From Sphingopyxis sp. UBA6723 (GTDB lineage: Bacteria > Pseudomonadota > Alphaproteobacteria > Sphingomonadales > Sphingomonadaceae), in NCBI RefSeq assembly GCF_002454115.1, contig NZ_DKIH01000006.1, forward strand, positions 93,130 through 149,659: a stretch of 56,530 bases of DNA. The letters run 5' to 3'. Below are positions 26,410 to 34,637 of the stretch, in pieces. The number at the start of each line of letters is the position of its first letter. Positions within the stretch are counted from its first letter, which is position 1. Made by a program: the position numbers and the translations under genes. A model generated the notes under the pieces. The model searched no databases. It saw nothing but the letters and a program-made list of their open reading frames with translations, and was not told the origin of the DNA.

Positions 26410-27840
26410 ATGACTCGCCCCCGCACCTTATATGAAAAAATCTGGGACGCGCATGTTGTCGAACAGCGCCCCGACGGGACCTGCCTGATCTTCATCGACC
26501 GCCACCTCGTCCATGAAGTCACCAGCCCGCAGGCATTCGCCGGACTTCGCGCGAGTGGGCGCACCGTGCGCCGCCCCGATCTGACGCTTGCGGTTCCCGA
26601 TCACAATTTGCCCACCACAGCGCGCCGCGATGCCAGCGGCAATCGCCTGCCGATCGCCGACGCCGAAAGCGCGGCGCAGCTTGCGGCGCTGGAAACCAAC
26701 GCCCCCGCGTTCGGCATCCGCTACATCGACGCAGTCGCGCCCGAGCAGGGCATCGTCCATGTCGTCGGCCCCGAGCAGGGCTTTTCGCTGCCCGGCACGA
26801 CGATCGTCTGCGGCGACAGTCACACCGCGTGTCACGGCGGCATCGGCGCGCTGGCGTTCGGGATCGGCACCAGCGAGGTCGAGCATGTGCTGGCGACGCA
26901 AACCCTGCTGCTCCAGCCTGCGAAAACCATGGAAGTGCGCGTCGAGGGCGAAGTCGGCCCGGGCGTGACCGCCAAGGACATCATCCTCCACATCACCGGG
27001 GTCATCGGCGCTGCGGGCGGCACCGGTCATGTCATCGAATATACCGGCAGTGCGATCCGCGCTTTGTCCGTCGAGGGCCGCCTGACGGTCAGCAATATGG
27101 CGATTGAGGGCGGCGCGCGCGCCGGACTGATCGCGCCCGATGCAACGACCTTCGCCTATCTCAAGGGCCGCCCCTATGCGCCCAAGGGCGCCGATTGGGA
27201 CGCCGCGGTCGCTTACTGGACCAGCCTCGCGACCGACCCGGGCGCAACTTACGACAAGACCGTCGTCATCGACGCCGCCGACATCGCGCCGAGCGTGACC
27301 TGGGGGACCAGCCCCGAAGATGTCGTGCCAATCACCGGCATCGTCCCCGCACCCGACAGCTTCGCCGACCCGTCGAAACAGGCGGCGGCGGCGAAATCGC
27401 TCGCCTATATGGGGCTCGAACCCGGCACCCGGATGCAGGATGTCGCGATCGAGAATATCTTCATCGGCAGCTGCACCAACAGCCGCATCGAGGATCTGCG
27501 CGCTGCCGCCGCGGTGCTGAAAGGGCGGCACAAGGCGGCGGGGGTCAAATGGGCGATCGTCGTCCCCGGATCGGGGCTGGTAAAGGCGCAGGCGGAAGCC
27601 GAAGGGCTCGACCGCATCTTTACCGACGCGGGTCTCGAATGGCGCGAACCCGGTTGTTCGGCATGCCTCGGCATGAACCCCGACAAGGTGCCCGCGGGCG
27701 AACGCTGTGCGTCGACAAGCAACCGCAATTTCGTCGGCCGCCAGGGGCCGGGCAGCCGCACCCATCTGGTGTCGCCCGCGATGGCGGCGGCAGCGGCGGT
27801 GACGGGACGGCTCACCGATGTGCGGGAATTGATCGATTGA
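26410..27840 (+). CDS. leuC: 3-isopropylmalate dehydratase large subunit
   Basis: A 476-aa aconitase-family enzyme of leucine synthesis that, with LeuD, isomerises 2- to 3-isopropylmalate on a [4Fe-4S] cluster. Cluster cysteines lie in IFIGSCTNSRIEDLR and in PGCSACLGMNPD, and CGDSHTACHGGIGALAFGIGTSE is the conserved N-terminal block. Length is typical. The partner subunit gene leuD begins only at 28716, because a metallo-beta-lactamase-fold gene lies between. Confidence 0.95.
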   Translation: MTRPRTLYEKIWDAHVVEQRPDGTCLIFIDRHLVHEVTSPQAFAGLRASGRTVRRPDLTLAVPDHNLPTTARRDASGNRLPIADAESAAQLAALETNAPAFGIRYIDAVAPEQGIVHVVGPEQGFSLPGTTIVCGDSHTACHGGIGALAFGIGTSEVEHVLATQTLLLQPAKTMEVRVEGEVGPGVTAKDIILHITGVIGAAGGTGHVIEYTGSAIRALSVEGRLTVSNMAIEGGARAGLIAPDATTFAYLKGRPYAPKGADWDAAVAYWTSLATDPGATYDKTVVIDAADIAPSVTWGTSPEDVVPITGIVPAPDSFADPSKQAAAAKSLAYMGLEPGTRMQDVAIENIFIGSCTNSRIEDLRAAAAVLKGRHKAAGVKWAIVVPGSGLVKAQAEAEGLDRIFTDAGLEWREPGCSACLGMNPDKVPAGERCASTSNRNFVGRQGPGSRTHLVSPAMAAAAAVTGRLTDVRELID

Positions 27841-27865
27841 ACGCGCGGCAGAGGGAGACAAGAGC

Positions 27866-28714
27866 ATGATCTGGAAAGCTATCGCAGCAGCCGCAGCGGC
27901 CATGGCCCTCGCCAGCCCTGCACTCGCGCAGGACAAGCCGGAGGCCGCCAAGGTCAGCCTGACCCGCCTCGATTGCGGCACCGTGCGCGTCAACCGGCTC
28001 AACGCCTTTTCGGATACCGAGGCTTATCCCGGGCAGAGCCGCGATCTGACGGTCGGTTGCTACCTGATCCGGCACGGCGACCAGTTGATGCTGTGGGATC
28101 TGGGCTTGCCCAGCGCGCTGAAAGGCGCGGCGCTTGCCGCAACCGGCGACATGTCGGCGTCGGTGACCCGTACCCTCGTCGAGCAGCTCTCCGAGCTTGG
28201 CATCAAGCCGGAGGAGATCGATATCCTTGGCGTCAGCCATTTCCATTTCGACCATATCGGTCAGTTGCCCGATTTTCCGAGCGCGAAGCTCTACATCGGC
28301 AAGAGCGACTGGGACGTGCTCACCCAGAGTCCGCCGCCAGCGTTCGTCGATCCGACCCCTTTCGCGCCTTGGATCAGCGGCGGCGGCGAAGTCGAGCCGG
28401 TCGCGCGCGACAAGGATATCTTCGGCGATGGCAGCGTGGTGATGTTCGACATGCCGGGGCATACGCCGGGCCACCACACGCTGCTGGTCCGCCTTGCCGG
28501 GATGGGGCCGGTGCTGCTGACCGGCGATCAGGCGCATTTTCAGGAAAATTACGACAGCGAAGGCGTGCCGACCTTCAACACCAACCGCGCCGACACGCTG
28601 GCGTCGTTCGACCGGTTCAAGGCGCTGGCCAAAAACCTGAAAGCCACCGTGATCATCCAGCACGAGCCGCGCGATGTCGGCAAGCTGCCCGCTTTCCCGA
28701 AGGCCGCCGAATAA
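27866..28714 (+). CDS. Exported metallo-beta-lactamase-fold hydrolase
   Basis: A 282-aa protein with a signal peptide (about 22 residues, ending ASPALAQ) and an MBL domain. The zinc motif is HFHFDH, followed by a downstream His in GHTPGHHTLLV, an Asp in LTGDQAHF and a final His in IIQHEP. The sequence is closest in layout to the AHL-lactonase-like branch (YLIRHGDQLMLWDLGLP, then the HxHxDH box), so lactone hydrolysis is one possibility. It sits between leuC and leuD, 25 bp after one and 1 bp before the other. An exported enzyme inside a cytosolic leucine operon is unexpected. Confidence 0.87.
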   Translation: MIWKAIAAAAAAMALASPALAQDKPEAAKVSLTRLDCGTVRVNRLNAFSDTEAYPGQSRDLTVGCYLIRHGDQLMLWDLGLPSALKGAALAATGDMSASVTRTLVEQLSELGIKPEEIDILGVSHFHFDHIGQLPDFPSAKLYIGKSDWDVLTQSPPPAFVDPTPFAPWISGGGEVEPVARDKDIFGDGSVVMFDMPGHTPGHHTLLVRLAGMGPVLLTGDQAHFQENYDSEGVPTFNTNRADTLASFDRFKALAKNLKATVIIQHEPRDVGKLPAFPKAAE

Positions 28715-28715
28715 T

Positions 28716-29309
28716 ATGACGCCGATCGAAAAAGTCGAAGGCCGCGCGATCCCGTTCGGGCTGAAGAATGTCGATACCGACGTCATCATTCCGGCGAAAT
28801 GGCTGAAAACGATCAGCCGCGAAGGATTGGGCCGCGGCGCGTTCGAGACGCTGCGTGCCGACCCCGACAATCTGTTCGACCGGCCCGAATATAAGCAAGC
28901 GCCGATCCTGATCGCGGGCGACAATTTCGGCTGCGGGTCGAGCCGCGAACATGCCGCCTGGGCGCTCGGCGACCTCGGCATCCGCGTCGTGATCGCGCCC
29001 AGCTACTCGGACATCTTCTCTGGCAATGCGGTCAAAAATGGTATCCTGCCGGTGGTGCTGCCCCAAGCGGCGATCGACCGACTGCTGGAGGTTGCGGCGA
29101 CCGATCCGATCCACGTCGATCTCGACACCCAGACCGTGACGACACGGTTTCAGGACCGCTTCAGCTTCGACATCGATCCGTTTCGCAAGATGTGCCTGCT
29201 GAACGGCCTCGACGAGATTTCACTCACCGAAAAAAGCGAAGCGGCGATCGCCGCGCATGAGAAAAAAATAGCGACGGATCAGCCATGGCTGATCCCCGCG
29301 ATCCTATGA
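28716..29309 (+). CDS. leuD: 3-isopropylmalate dehydratase small subunit
   Basis: A 197-aa swivel domain partner of LeuC. It has NVDTDVIIPAKWLKTI at the N terminus and GDNFGCGSSREHAAWAL, the conserved substrate-binding loop, plus NAVKNGILPV. The ATG at 28716 follows the MBL gene stop by 1 bp, so translation is probably coupled to it. Length is normal. A quinone oxidoreductase gene follows after 7 bp. Confidence 0.94.
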   Translation: MTPIEKVEGRAIPFGLKNVDTDVIIPAKWLKTISREGLGRGAFETLRADPDNLFDRPEYKQAPILIAGDNFGCGSSREHAAWALGDLGIRVVIAPSYSDIFSGNAVKNGILPVVLPQAAIDRLLEVAATDPIHVDLDTQTVTTRFQDRFSFDIDPFRKMCLLNGLDEISLTEKSEAAIAAHEKKIATDQPWLIPAIL

Positions 29310-29316
29310 GGAGACG

Positions 29317-30315
29317 ATGATGAAGGCACTCTTGTCGACCGCCACCGGCGGCCCGGAAACACTGGTCCTGGGCGAGCTGCCGCGGCCCAACGCTGGCCCC
29401 GGCCAGATCGTCATCGACGTTAAGGCGTGCGCGGTCAATTTCCCCGACACCTTGATCATCGAGGATAAATATCAGTTCAAACCCGAACGCCCCTTTGCGC
29501 CCGGCGGCGAAGTCGCCGGCCTCGTGGCAGAGCTTGGCGAAGGCGTCACCGGGTTCAAGGTCGGTGACCGCGTCATCGCGGGTTGCGGCAACGGCGGCAT
29601 GGCGGAAGCCGTCGCGGTCGGCGTTCACAATGTCTATCACCTGCCCGAAGGCCATGATTTCGCCGAAGGTGCGTCGCTGCTGATGACCTATGGCACCAGC
29701 ATCCACGCACTGGTCGATCGCGGCCACATCCAGGAAGGCGACACTTTGCTCGTGCTCGGCGCCTCGGGCGGCGTCGGCATTGCCGCAGTCGAACTCGGCA
29801 AGGCGTTTGGTGCGCGCGTCGTCGCGGGCGTGTCGAGTGAAGAAAAGGCTGACATCGCGCGGCAGGCTGGCGCTGACGAGGTCGTCGTCTATGGTCGCCA
29901 ACCGTTCGACAAGGATCAGTCGAAGGCGCTCGCGAACATCTTCAAGGAAGCGGTCGGACCCGGCGGCGCCAATGTCATTTATGACGCGGTGGGCGGTGAT
30001 TATGCCGAGCCCGCGCTGCGTTCGATCGCATGGGAAGGCCGCTACCTCGTCGTCGGTTTCCCCGCCGGCATCCCGCGGCTGCCGCTCAACCTGACCCTGC
30101 TCAAAAGCTGCGACGTCGCCGGCGTGTTCTGGGGCGCCTTCGTCGCGCGCGAGCCGGAACGCAACCGGGCGCATGTCGCACGCCTGTTCCAGCTGTGGGA
30201 ACAGGGCAGGATCCAGCCGCGCGTCACAGGCACCTACGCCCTCGCCGATGGCGGACAGGCGATCGCGAAGCTTGGCGACCGCAGCGCGGTGGGCAAGCTG
30301 GTCATTACGATCTGA
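29317..30315 (+). CDS. NADPH:quinone oxidoreductase-like zinc-free MDR protein
   Basis: A 332-aa medium-chain reductase. The cofactor turn is VLGASGGVGIAAVELGKAFGA, and PFAPGGEVAGLVAELGEGV is the family's N-terminal block. The structural and catalytic zinc cysteines of alcohol dehydrogenases are absent, as in Qor/zeta-crystallin. The enzyme would reduce quinones or enoyl groups with NADPH. TGAGGAGACG precedes ATG 29317, with a second ATG directly after. It is the last gene of the leu gene string. Confidence 0.9.
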   Translation: MMKALLSTATGGPETLVLGELPRPNAGPGQIVIDVKACAVNFPDTLIIEDKYQFKPERPFAPGGEVAGLVAELGEGVTGFKVGDRVIAGCGNGGMAEAVAVGVHNVYHLPEGHDFAEGASLLMTYGTSIHALVDRGHIQEGDTLLVLGASGGVGIAAVELGKAFGARVVAGVSSEEKADIARQAGADEVVVYGRQPFDKDQSKALANIFKEAVGPGGANVIYDAVGGDYAEPALRSIAWEGRYLVVGFPAGIPRLPLNLTLLKSCDVAGVFWGAFVAREPERNRAHVARLFQLWEQGRIQPRVTGTYALADGGQAIAKLGDRSAVGKLVITI

Positions 30316-30414
30316 AATATCGGCCTGATTCAGAATTGTACTAGTCCGGTTAACGCTTTCGCAGGGGCTTTGTCCTAAGGGTGATGGCAGGACTATTTGG
30401 GTCAGGGTGCAACA

Positions 30415-30702
30415 ATGGCGACTCGCCGCGCAAAGGCTGTTGAAAATAACGCGAGCCTCGCGAACATTTCGCGTACCCGCCGCGCGCAGCTGGTTGCCGA
30501 GTTCGAGGGCGAGCTGGGCATCGACTATAAAGCGCGCGCCGCAGCCGCCGAAGCCGAACGCCGCTGGGTCGCGCGCAAAACCTTCATTGTGTGGACGATC
30601 GCGCTGATCTTTTTTGCCATCGCGTGCCAGAAATTATGGGTCATGGGCCAGGACGTCGATCAGCCCTTCTCCGACATCAATCCGATCGAAAGCTGGTTCT
30701 AG
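30415..30702 (+). CDS. Hypothetical single-pass membrane protein, 95 aa
   Basis: A small protein with a basic, Ala-rich N-terminal half (RTRRAQLVAEFEGELGIDYKARAAAAEAERRW would be a helix) and one membrane segment, FIVWTIALIFFAIACQKLW, at about residues 60-78. No family is recognised. I prefer ATG 30415 behind CAGGGTGCAACA over a TTG at 30397. It lies between the quinone oxidoreductase and parD genes and has about 100 bp of its own upstream sequence. Function unknown. Confidence 0.65.
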   Translation: MATRRAKAVENNASLANISRTRRAQLVAEFEGELGIDYKARAAAAEAERRWVARKTFIVWTIALIFFAIACQKLWVMGQDVDQPFSDINPIESWF

Positions 30703-30709
30703 ACGCCGG

Positions 30710-30724
30710 TACCAAATTTTGGTA
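30710..30724 (+). promoter_or_regulatory. ParD operator palindrome
   Basis: TACCAAA-T-TTTGGTA is a perfect 7-bp inverted repeat with a 1-bp centre, ending 10 bp before the parD ATG. It overlaps a -10-like TAATTT (30723-30728) that ends 6 bp before the ATG. A repressor bound here would block the parD promoter, the usual autoregulation by the ParD ribbon-helix-helix protein. There is no clear ribosome-binding site. Confidence 0.65.
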
Positions 30725-30734
30725 ATTTTGCGTC

Positions 30735-30977
30735 ATGGCTGTAAAAAATACTTCCATCGCGTTGAGCGACGAGCTGGCTAACTACGCGCGCAGCAAGGTT
30801 GCGTCGGGTGAGTTTGGATCAATCAGTGACGTCGTTCGCGACGCATTGCGCCGCGCCGCCGAGCGTGACTTGCGGGTCGTTCGGCTGCGACAACTTATTC
30901 AGGAGGGCGAAGAAAGCGGCCCGGCACGGCCGTTTGATTGGGATGCCTTTATGGCCGAAAAATTCCCGAATGCTTGA
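30735..30977 (+). CDS. parD: Type II antitoxin, ParD family
   Basis: An 80-aa ribbon-helix-helix antitoxin. TSIALSDELANYARSKVASGEFGSISDVVRDALRRAAERD is the ParD DNA-binding domain, and the C-terminal tail (PFDWDAFMAEKF) is the toxin-binding arm. It overlaps parE by 8 bp. The palindrome at 30710-30724 is its likely binding site. It lies where the 3' flank of the sdh operon ends, pointing toward sdhA. Confidence 0.92.
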   Translation: MAVKNTSIALSDELANYARSKVASGEFGSISDVVRDALRRAAERDLRVVRLRQLIQEGEESGPARPFDWDAFMAEKFPNA

Positions 30978-31272
30978 AGTCGTGCTGCGGCCGCGGGCCA
31001 AAGCCGATCTTTTGAATGTTGCTGATTACACCAAAACCGAACACGGCGAGAAACAAGCCAAGCAATATGTCGAAGACATCCGTCGACAGATCGATTCCGC
31101 CGCACGATTTCCGGGTATTGGTAGCAACGTCTTCGGGTTACCCGACGCCTATCGCAAGATGCGGTCAGGATCGCACCGCATAATCTATCGCTATAACGAA
31201 ACCGAACTTCTGGTGGTTCGCATCCTCCACGAACGCGAGGATGTACCAGACGAAATCGAGGATTCTCTATAG
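30970..31272 (+). CDS. parE: Type II toxin, RelE/ParE family
   Basis: A 100-aa toxin of the RelE/ParE superfamily (not topoisomerase IV subunit B). Family features are LRPRAKADLLNVADYTKTE at the N terminus, ARFPGIGSNV in the middle and the strand pair YRKMRSGSHRIIYRYNETELLVVRILHERED. ParE toxins poison DNA gyrase; RelE types cut mRNA; the ParD partner favours the former. The start is ATG 30970 inside the parD end. The 3' end faces the end of sdhA across 55 bp. Confidence 0.92.
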   Translation: MLEVVLRPRAKADLLNVADYTKTEHGEKQAKQYVEDIRRQIDSAARFPGIGSNVFGLPDAYRKMRSGSHRIIYRYNETELLVVRILHEREDVPDEIEDSL

Positions 31273-31327
31273 GAGGCAGATAGGGGTCGCCAACCTTTTT
31301 GACGACACCTCCAACACCACCGCTCCC

Positions 31328-33130
31328 TCAATAAACCCGCGCCTTCGGTTTGATATACTCGACATCGTCCGACAGCGTATATTCGTGGACCGGGCGGTAA
31401 TCGAGGCGGACGCCGCCGCCCTTGCCGCCCCAGCCGTCGAACCATGCCACGGTGTGCTTCATCCAGTTCGCATCGTCGCGGTTCGGGAAATCCTCGTGCG
31501 CATGGGCGCCGCGGCTTTCCTTGCGGTTATACGCCGAATGCATCGTCACGGTCGCTTGGCTGATCAGATTGTCGAGCTCGAGCGTTTCGATGAGGTCGGT
31601 GTTCCAGATCAGGCTGCGGTCGGTAACCCCGACATCGTTCATCCGCTGATAGGTTTTGGTCAGCTTGTCCTTGCCCTCGGCCATCAGTTCGTCGGTGCGG
31701 AACACCGCGGCATGCGCCGACATGGCGCGCTGCATTTCGGTGCGAATTTCCGCGGTCGGCGACCCGCCCTTGGCATGGCGGAAATGGTCGAGGCGGCCGA
31801 GCGCCAGATCGGCGCTGTCCGTCGGCAGCGGCTGCTGCGCCGCACCCGGCTTGATGATGTCGCGCAGCCGATGCCCGGTCGCGCGGCCAAAGACGACAAG
31901 ATCGATCAGGCTGTTCGAACCGAGACGGTTCGCGCCATGCACCGACACGCACGCCGCTTCGCCGACCGCGAACAGGCCGGGAACGACGGTGTCGGGGCCG
32001 TCCTTGCCCAGCGTCACGACTTCGCCATGATAATTACACGGAATGCCGCCCATATTATAATGGACCGTCGGCACGACCGGCAGCGGCTGGCGGGTCAGAT
32101 CGACGCCCGCGAACACCTTACCGCTCTCGGTGATGCCGGGCAGCCGCTCGGCGAGCACCGCCGGGTCGATATGGTCGAGGTGCAGGAAGATATGATCCTT
32201 GTGCGGCCCGACACCGCGGCCTTCGCGGATTTCGAGCGCCATCGACCGCGACACCACGTCGCGCGACGCCAGATCCTTGGCCGACGGGGCATAGCGTTCC
32301 ATGAACCGCTCGCCTTCGGAGTTGGTCAGATACCCGCCCTCGCCGCGCGCACCCTCGGTGATCAGCACCCCGGCGCCGTAGATACCGGTCGGGTGGAACT
32401 GGACGAACTCCATATCCTGCAAAGGCAGGCCGGCGCGCAGCACCATGCCGCCGCCGTCGCCGGTGCAGGTGTGCGCCGAGGTCGCGGTGAAATAGCTGCG
32501 GCCGTACCCGCCCGTCGCCAGCACGACGGCCTGCGACCGGAAACGGTGGATGCTGCCATCGTCCATGCACAGCGCGATCACGCCGCGGCACTCGCCATTC
32601 TCCATGATCAGGTCGAGCGCAAAATACTCGACGAAGAAATCGGCGTCATATTTCAGCGACTGTTGGTACAGCGCGTGGAGCATCGCGTGGCCGGTACGGT
32701 CGGCGGCCGCGGCGGTGCGCTGCACCGGCGGGCCTTCGCCCATATTCTGCATGTGGCCGCCGAACGGCCGCTGATAGATGGTGCCGTCGGCGTTCCGCGA
32801 AAAGGGCACCCCGGCATGTTCCAGCTCATATACCGCCTGCGGCGCTTCGCGGACCATATATTCGATCGCGTCCTGGTCGCCGAGCCAGTCGGAGCCCTTA
32901 ACCGTGTCGTACATATGCCACGTCCAGTGGTCGGGCGAATTATTGCCCAGGCTGGCCGCGATGCCGCCCTGCGCCGCAACCGTGTGGCTGCGCGTCGGGA
33001 ACACCTTGGTGATGCACGCGGTCTTGAGCCCCGCTTCGGCAGAGCCCATCGTGGCGCGCAGGCCAGATCCGCCGGCGCCGACGACGACGGTGTCATAGAT
33101 ATGGTCGATGATCTTGTAAGCTTCGGTCAT
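31328..33130 (-). CDS. sdhA: Succinate dehydrogenase flavoprotein subunit
   Basis: A 600-aa catalytic subunit of respiratory complex II. VVVGAGGSGLRATMG binds FAD; the covalent FAD histidine is H49 in FPTRSHTVAAQGGIAAS. QFHPTGIYGAGVLITEGARGEGG and HGANRLGSNSLIDLVVFGR are the active-site and FAD-domain signatures. The start is ATG 33130, right after sdhD. The iron-sulphur subunit gene sdhB, expected downstream, is absent: 55 bp after the stop comes a convergent parE gene. Confidence 0.96.
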   Translation of the reverse strand: MTEAYKIIDHIYDTVVVGAGGSGLRATMGSAEAGLKTACITKVFPTRSHTVAAQGGIAASLGNNSPDHWTWHMYDTVKGSDWLGDQDAIEYMVREAPQAVYELEHAGVPFSRNADGTIYQRPFGGHMQNMGEGPPVQRTAAAADRTGHAMLHALYQQSLKYDADFFVEYFALDLIMENGECRGVIALCMDDGSIHRFRSQAVVLATGGYGRSYFTATSAHTCTGDGGGMVLRAGLPLQDMEFVQFHPTGIYGAGVLITEGARGEGGYLTNSEGERFMERYAPSAKDLASRDVVSRSMALEIREGRGVGPHKDHIFLHLDHIDPAVLAERLPGITESGKVFAGVDLTRQPLPVVPTVHYNMGGIPCNYHGEVVTLGKDGPDTVVPGLFAVGEAACVSVHGANRLGSNSLIDLVVFGRATGHRLRDIIKPGAAQQPLPTDSADLALGRLDHFRHAKGGSPTAEIRTEMQRAMSAHAAVFRTDELMAEGKDKLTKTYQRMNDVGVTDRSLIWNTDLIETLELDNLISQATVTMHSAYNRKESRGAHAHEDFPNRDDANWMKHTVAWFDGWGGKGGGVRLDYRPVHEYTLSDDVEYIKPKARVY

Positions 33131-33131
33131 G

Positions 33132-33533
33132 TCACATGCCCCCCGGGCCGGCCACCACGGGTGCCAGCGCGATCCGGGCGATCGTGAAGATCCCGTAGGC
33201 GGCGCCGCCGATGGCGTAGAAATTGAGCAGGACGAGCGCGAGCAAGCGCATCGGCCCGTGGACATAATCCTCGAGCAGCACCTGCAAGCCGAGCCGCAGA
33301 TGCCAGAAGACGCTGACCACCATCAGGATCAGCGCCAGCGCGACCATCGGGTTCGATGCCCAGCGCAGCACCGCACCATGATCGCCCAGCGGCAGGCGGA
33401 TCAGCGACACGAACAGGAAACCGACGAGCAGGATGTTGCCCAGCGCAGTCAGCCGCTGTTGCAGCCAGTGGTGCGAACCGTGCCCGGACGACCCGAGGCC
33501 GCGGACCTTGCCGAGATGCGAACCGTCGCCCAT
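33132..33533 (-). CDS. sdhD: Succinate dehydrogenase membrane anchor subunit
   Basis: A 133-aa membrane anchor with three hydrophobic segments (about residues 30-48, 61-82 and 97-122). HWLQQRLTALGNILLVGFLFVSLI and VFWHLRLGLQVLLEDYVHG are typical SdhD blocks; the His of the second is the likely haem b or quinone-site residue. The start at ATG 33533 shares its first base with the sdhC stop, and the sdhD stop adjoins the sdhA start. Confidence 0.92.
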   Translation of the reverse strand: MGDGSHLGKVRGLGSSGHGSHHWLQQRLTALGNILLVGFLFVSLIRLPLGDHGAVLRWASNPMVALALILMVVSVFWHLRLGLQVLLEDYVHGPMRLLALVLLNFYAIGGAAYGIFTIARIALAPVVAGPGGM

Positions 33534-33976
33534 CAGAGTGCCTCCGCCAGGATATAGAGCCACGTCGCAGCGGTCGCGAACACGCCCGCGGCGATCACGA
33601 CGGTCGACCACAGCTTGTTGGATTTCAATTCATAACCCGCCCCCGTATCGAGCACCAGGTGGCGCAATCCCGAAAACAGATGCTGGAAAAACGCCCAGGT
33701 CAGCCCGACCAGGACGACTTTGCCGAGGATGTTGGTGATCTGATGAAAGAGGCTGATTTCGGGATTGGGGTCGTGCCAGATGCAGGCGACAAACGCCGCA
33801 TAGGCATCCGGTCCCGCGGCAATCGCGCCCAGCCACCACAGGAACAGGCCCGCGCCGACAATCGCCAGCCCGTCGCCGCTGGCACGGTGCAGGATCGACA
33901 CCGCCATCGCGGGGCCCCATTTATAGACCTGTAAATGCGGCGCGCGTGGGCGCGTATTTGGTTCGTTGCCAGCCAT
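33533..33976 (-). CDS. sdhC: Succinate dehydrogenase cytochrome b556 subunit
   Basis: A 147-aa membrane subunit. It has the sdhC signature SILHRASGDGLAIVG (quinone-site H-R-x-S-G) and FFQHLFSGLRHLVLDTG with the haem-ligand His. Three membrane spans are evident. It is the first gene of the sdhC-sdhD-sdhA operon. Its upstream region (33977-34118) carries a 13-bp palindrome but no convincing sigma-70 promoter, and further upstream lies a 143-bp repeat. Confidence 0.94.
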   Translation of the reverse strand: MAGNEPNTRPRAPHLQVYKWGPAMAVSILHRASGDGLAIVGAGLFLWWLGAIAAGPDAYAAFVACIWHDPNPEISLFHQITNILGKVVLVGLTWAFFQHLFSGLRHLVLDTGAGYELKSNKLWSTVVIAAGVFATAATWLYILAEAL

Positions 33977-34060
33977 ATCAGCCCCGTTTCTGACTCTCTT
34001 CGGTCGATGCGCGCCGGTTTAGCGCCATGGCCGCGATATGCAATTGCTTAGCGGGCAGCA

Positions 34061-34073
34061 CGGAATAATTCCG
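34061..34073. promoter_or_regulatory. 13-bp palindrome upstream of sdhC
   Basis: CGGAAT-A-ATTCCG is a perfect 6-bp inverted repeat with a 1-bp centre, 85 bp upstream of the sdhC start. It is the only short AT-containing palindrome in the 5' region of the sdh operon, so it may be a regulator site. No known regulator motif is matched. Confidence 0.35.
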
Positions 34074-34118
34074 CGCTGTTGGCTCTTGGCCGACTAAATT
34101 TGGCATCACTGGCGGTTC

Positions 34119-34261
34119 TCGACCGCTTGCGGCCATAAACTTTCGTCATCCCGGACTTGATCCGGGATCCATGCGCCCTCTCAGCAGCGGGCGGCGTATG
34201 GCCTCATGGACCCCGGATCAAGTCCGGGGTGACGAGTCCATGAGGTCCGCTTCCCACCCCA
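34119..34261. repeat. 143-bp dispersed repeat, copy 2 (contains family A inverted pair)
   Basis: Gap-free partner of 12116-12258 with about seven substitutions over 143 bp. It fills much of the 400-bp gap between sdhC and the small membrane-protein gene. Its core is a family A inverted pair around GGACTTGATCCGG. Conservation extends to the non-palindromic tail, so the unit as a whole was copied or is being homogenised. Confidence 0.85.
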
Positions 34262-34281
34262 TAGCCGACCTCCGCAGACGC

Positions 34282-34310
34282 AAAAAAAGGGCGGCTCATC
34301 GACCGCCCTT
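34282..34310 (-). terminator. Rho-independent terminator
   Basis: On the minus strand, an 8-bp perfect stem (AAGGGCGG / CCGCCCTT) with an 8-nt loop is followed by a run of seven T. It lies about 67 bp after the stop of the 79-aa membrane-protein gene (34377) and probably ends its transcript. It is the clearest intrinsic terminator in the window. Confidence 0.85.
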
Positions 34311-34376
34311 CCTACTCTGCTATTTGCCGGACCATCGATCTGCCGCCCGTCCAGCACCGCCGGAAAGACAGCTAGG

Positions 34377-34616
34377 TCACTTGATCTTGTCGCGGTTCAC
34401 ATACAGCAGCGCCGCGATCACCGCTGCGGAGCCGATGCCCAAACCCGCCGCGGCCGCGGTTTTCCAGCCGCGCTTGCCGCCCTTTGCCGCGTCCCGATCG
34501 GCAGCCTCGGCCGCGTCGGCGGCCTCCTTCTGCTGGCGCTGTTCGCGCGCGGCGCGCAGGACTTCATTTTCTTCCGGCGCGTCATTCTGCGGCGGCGGGG
34601 GAGTTTGCTCGGTCAT
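34377..34616 (-). CDS. Hypothetical membrane-anchored protein, 79 aa
   Basis: A small protein with a Pro/Glu-rich N terminus (MTEQTPPPPQNDAPEENEVL), a charged Ala-rich helix, and one C-terminal membrane segment (TAAAAGLGIGSAAVIAALLYV) followed by the basic NRDKIK. It would be tail-anchored with the N terminus in the cytoplasm. No family is recognised. It lies 21 bp after the ald stop on the same strand and is followed by a strong terminator, so it is probably the last gene of the ald transcript. Confidence 0.7.
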   Translation of the reverse strand: MTEQTPPPPQNDAPEENEVLRAAREQRQQKEAADAAEAADRDAAKGGKRGWKTAAAAGLGIGSAAVIAALLYVNRDKIK

Positions 34617-34637
34617 TATGTACCTATGTCCTTGTTA

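Noticed and set aside
30970..31272. Reading parE here as topoisomerase IV subunit B
   Set aside because: It is a 100-aa RelE/ParE toxin; the shared gene symbol is a coincidence of naming although parC is in the window.
31241..33187. 648-codon open frame opposite sdhA
   Set aside because: sdhA is unmistakable on the other strand; this frame has no recognisable motif.
31328..33265. Longer start for sdhA at 33265
   Set aside because: The extra 45 codons overlap sdhD in another frame and are unlike SdhA; ATG 33130 begins the conserved sequence.
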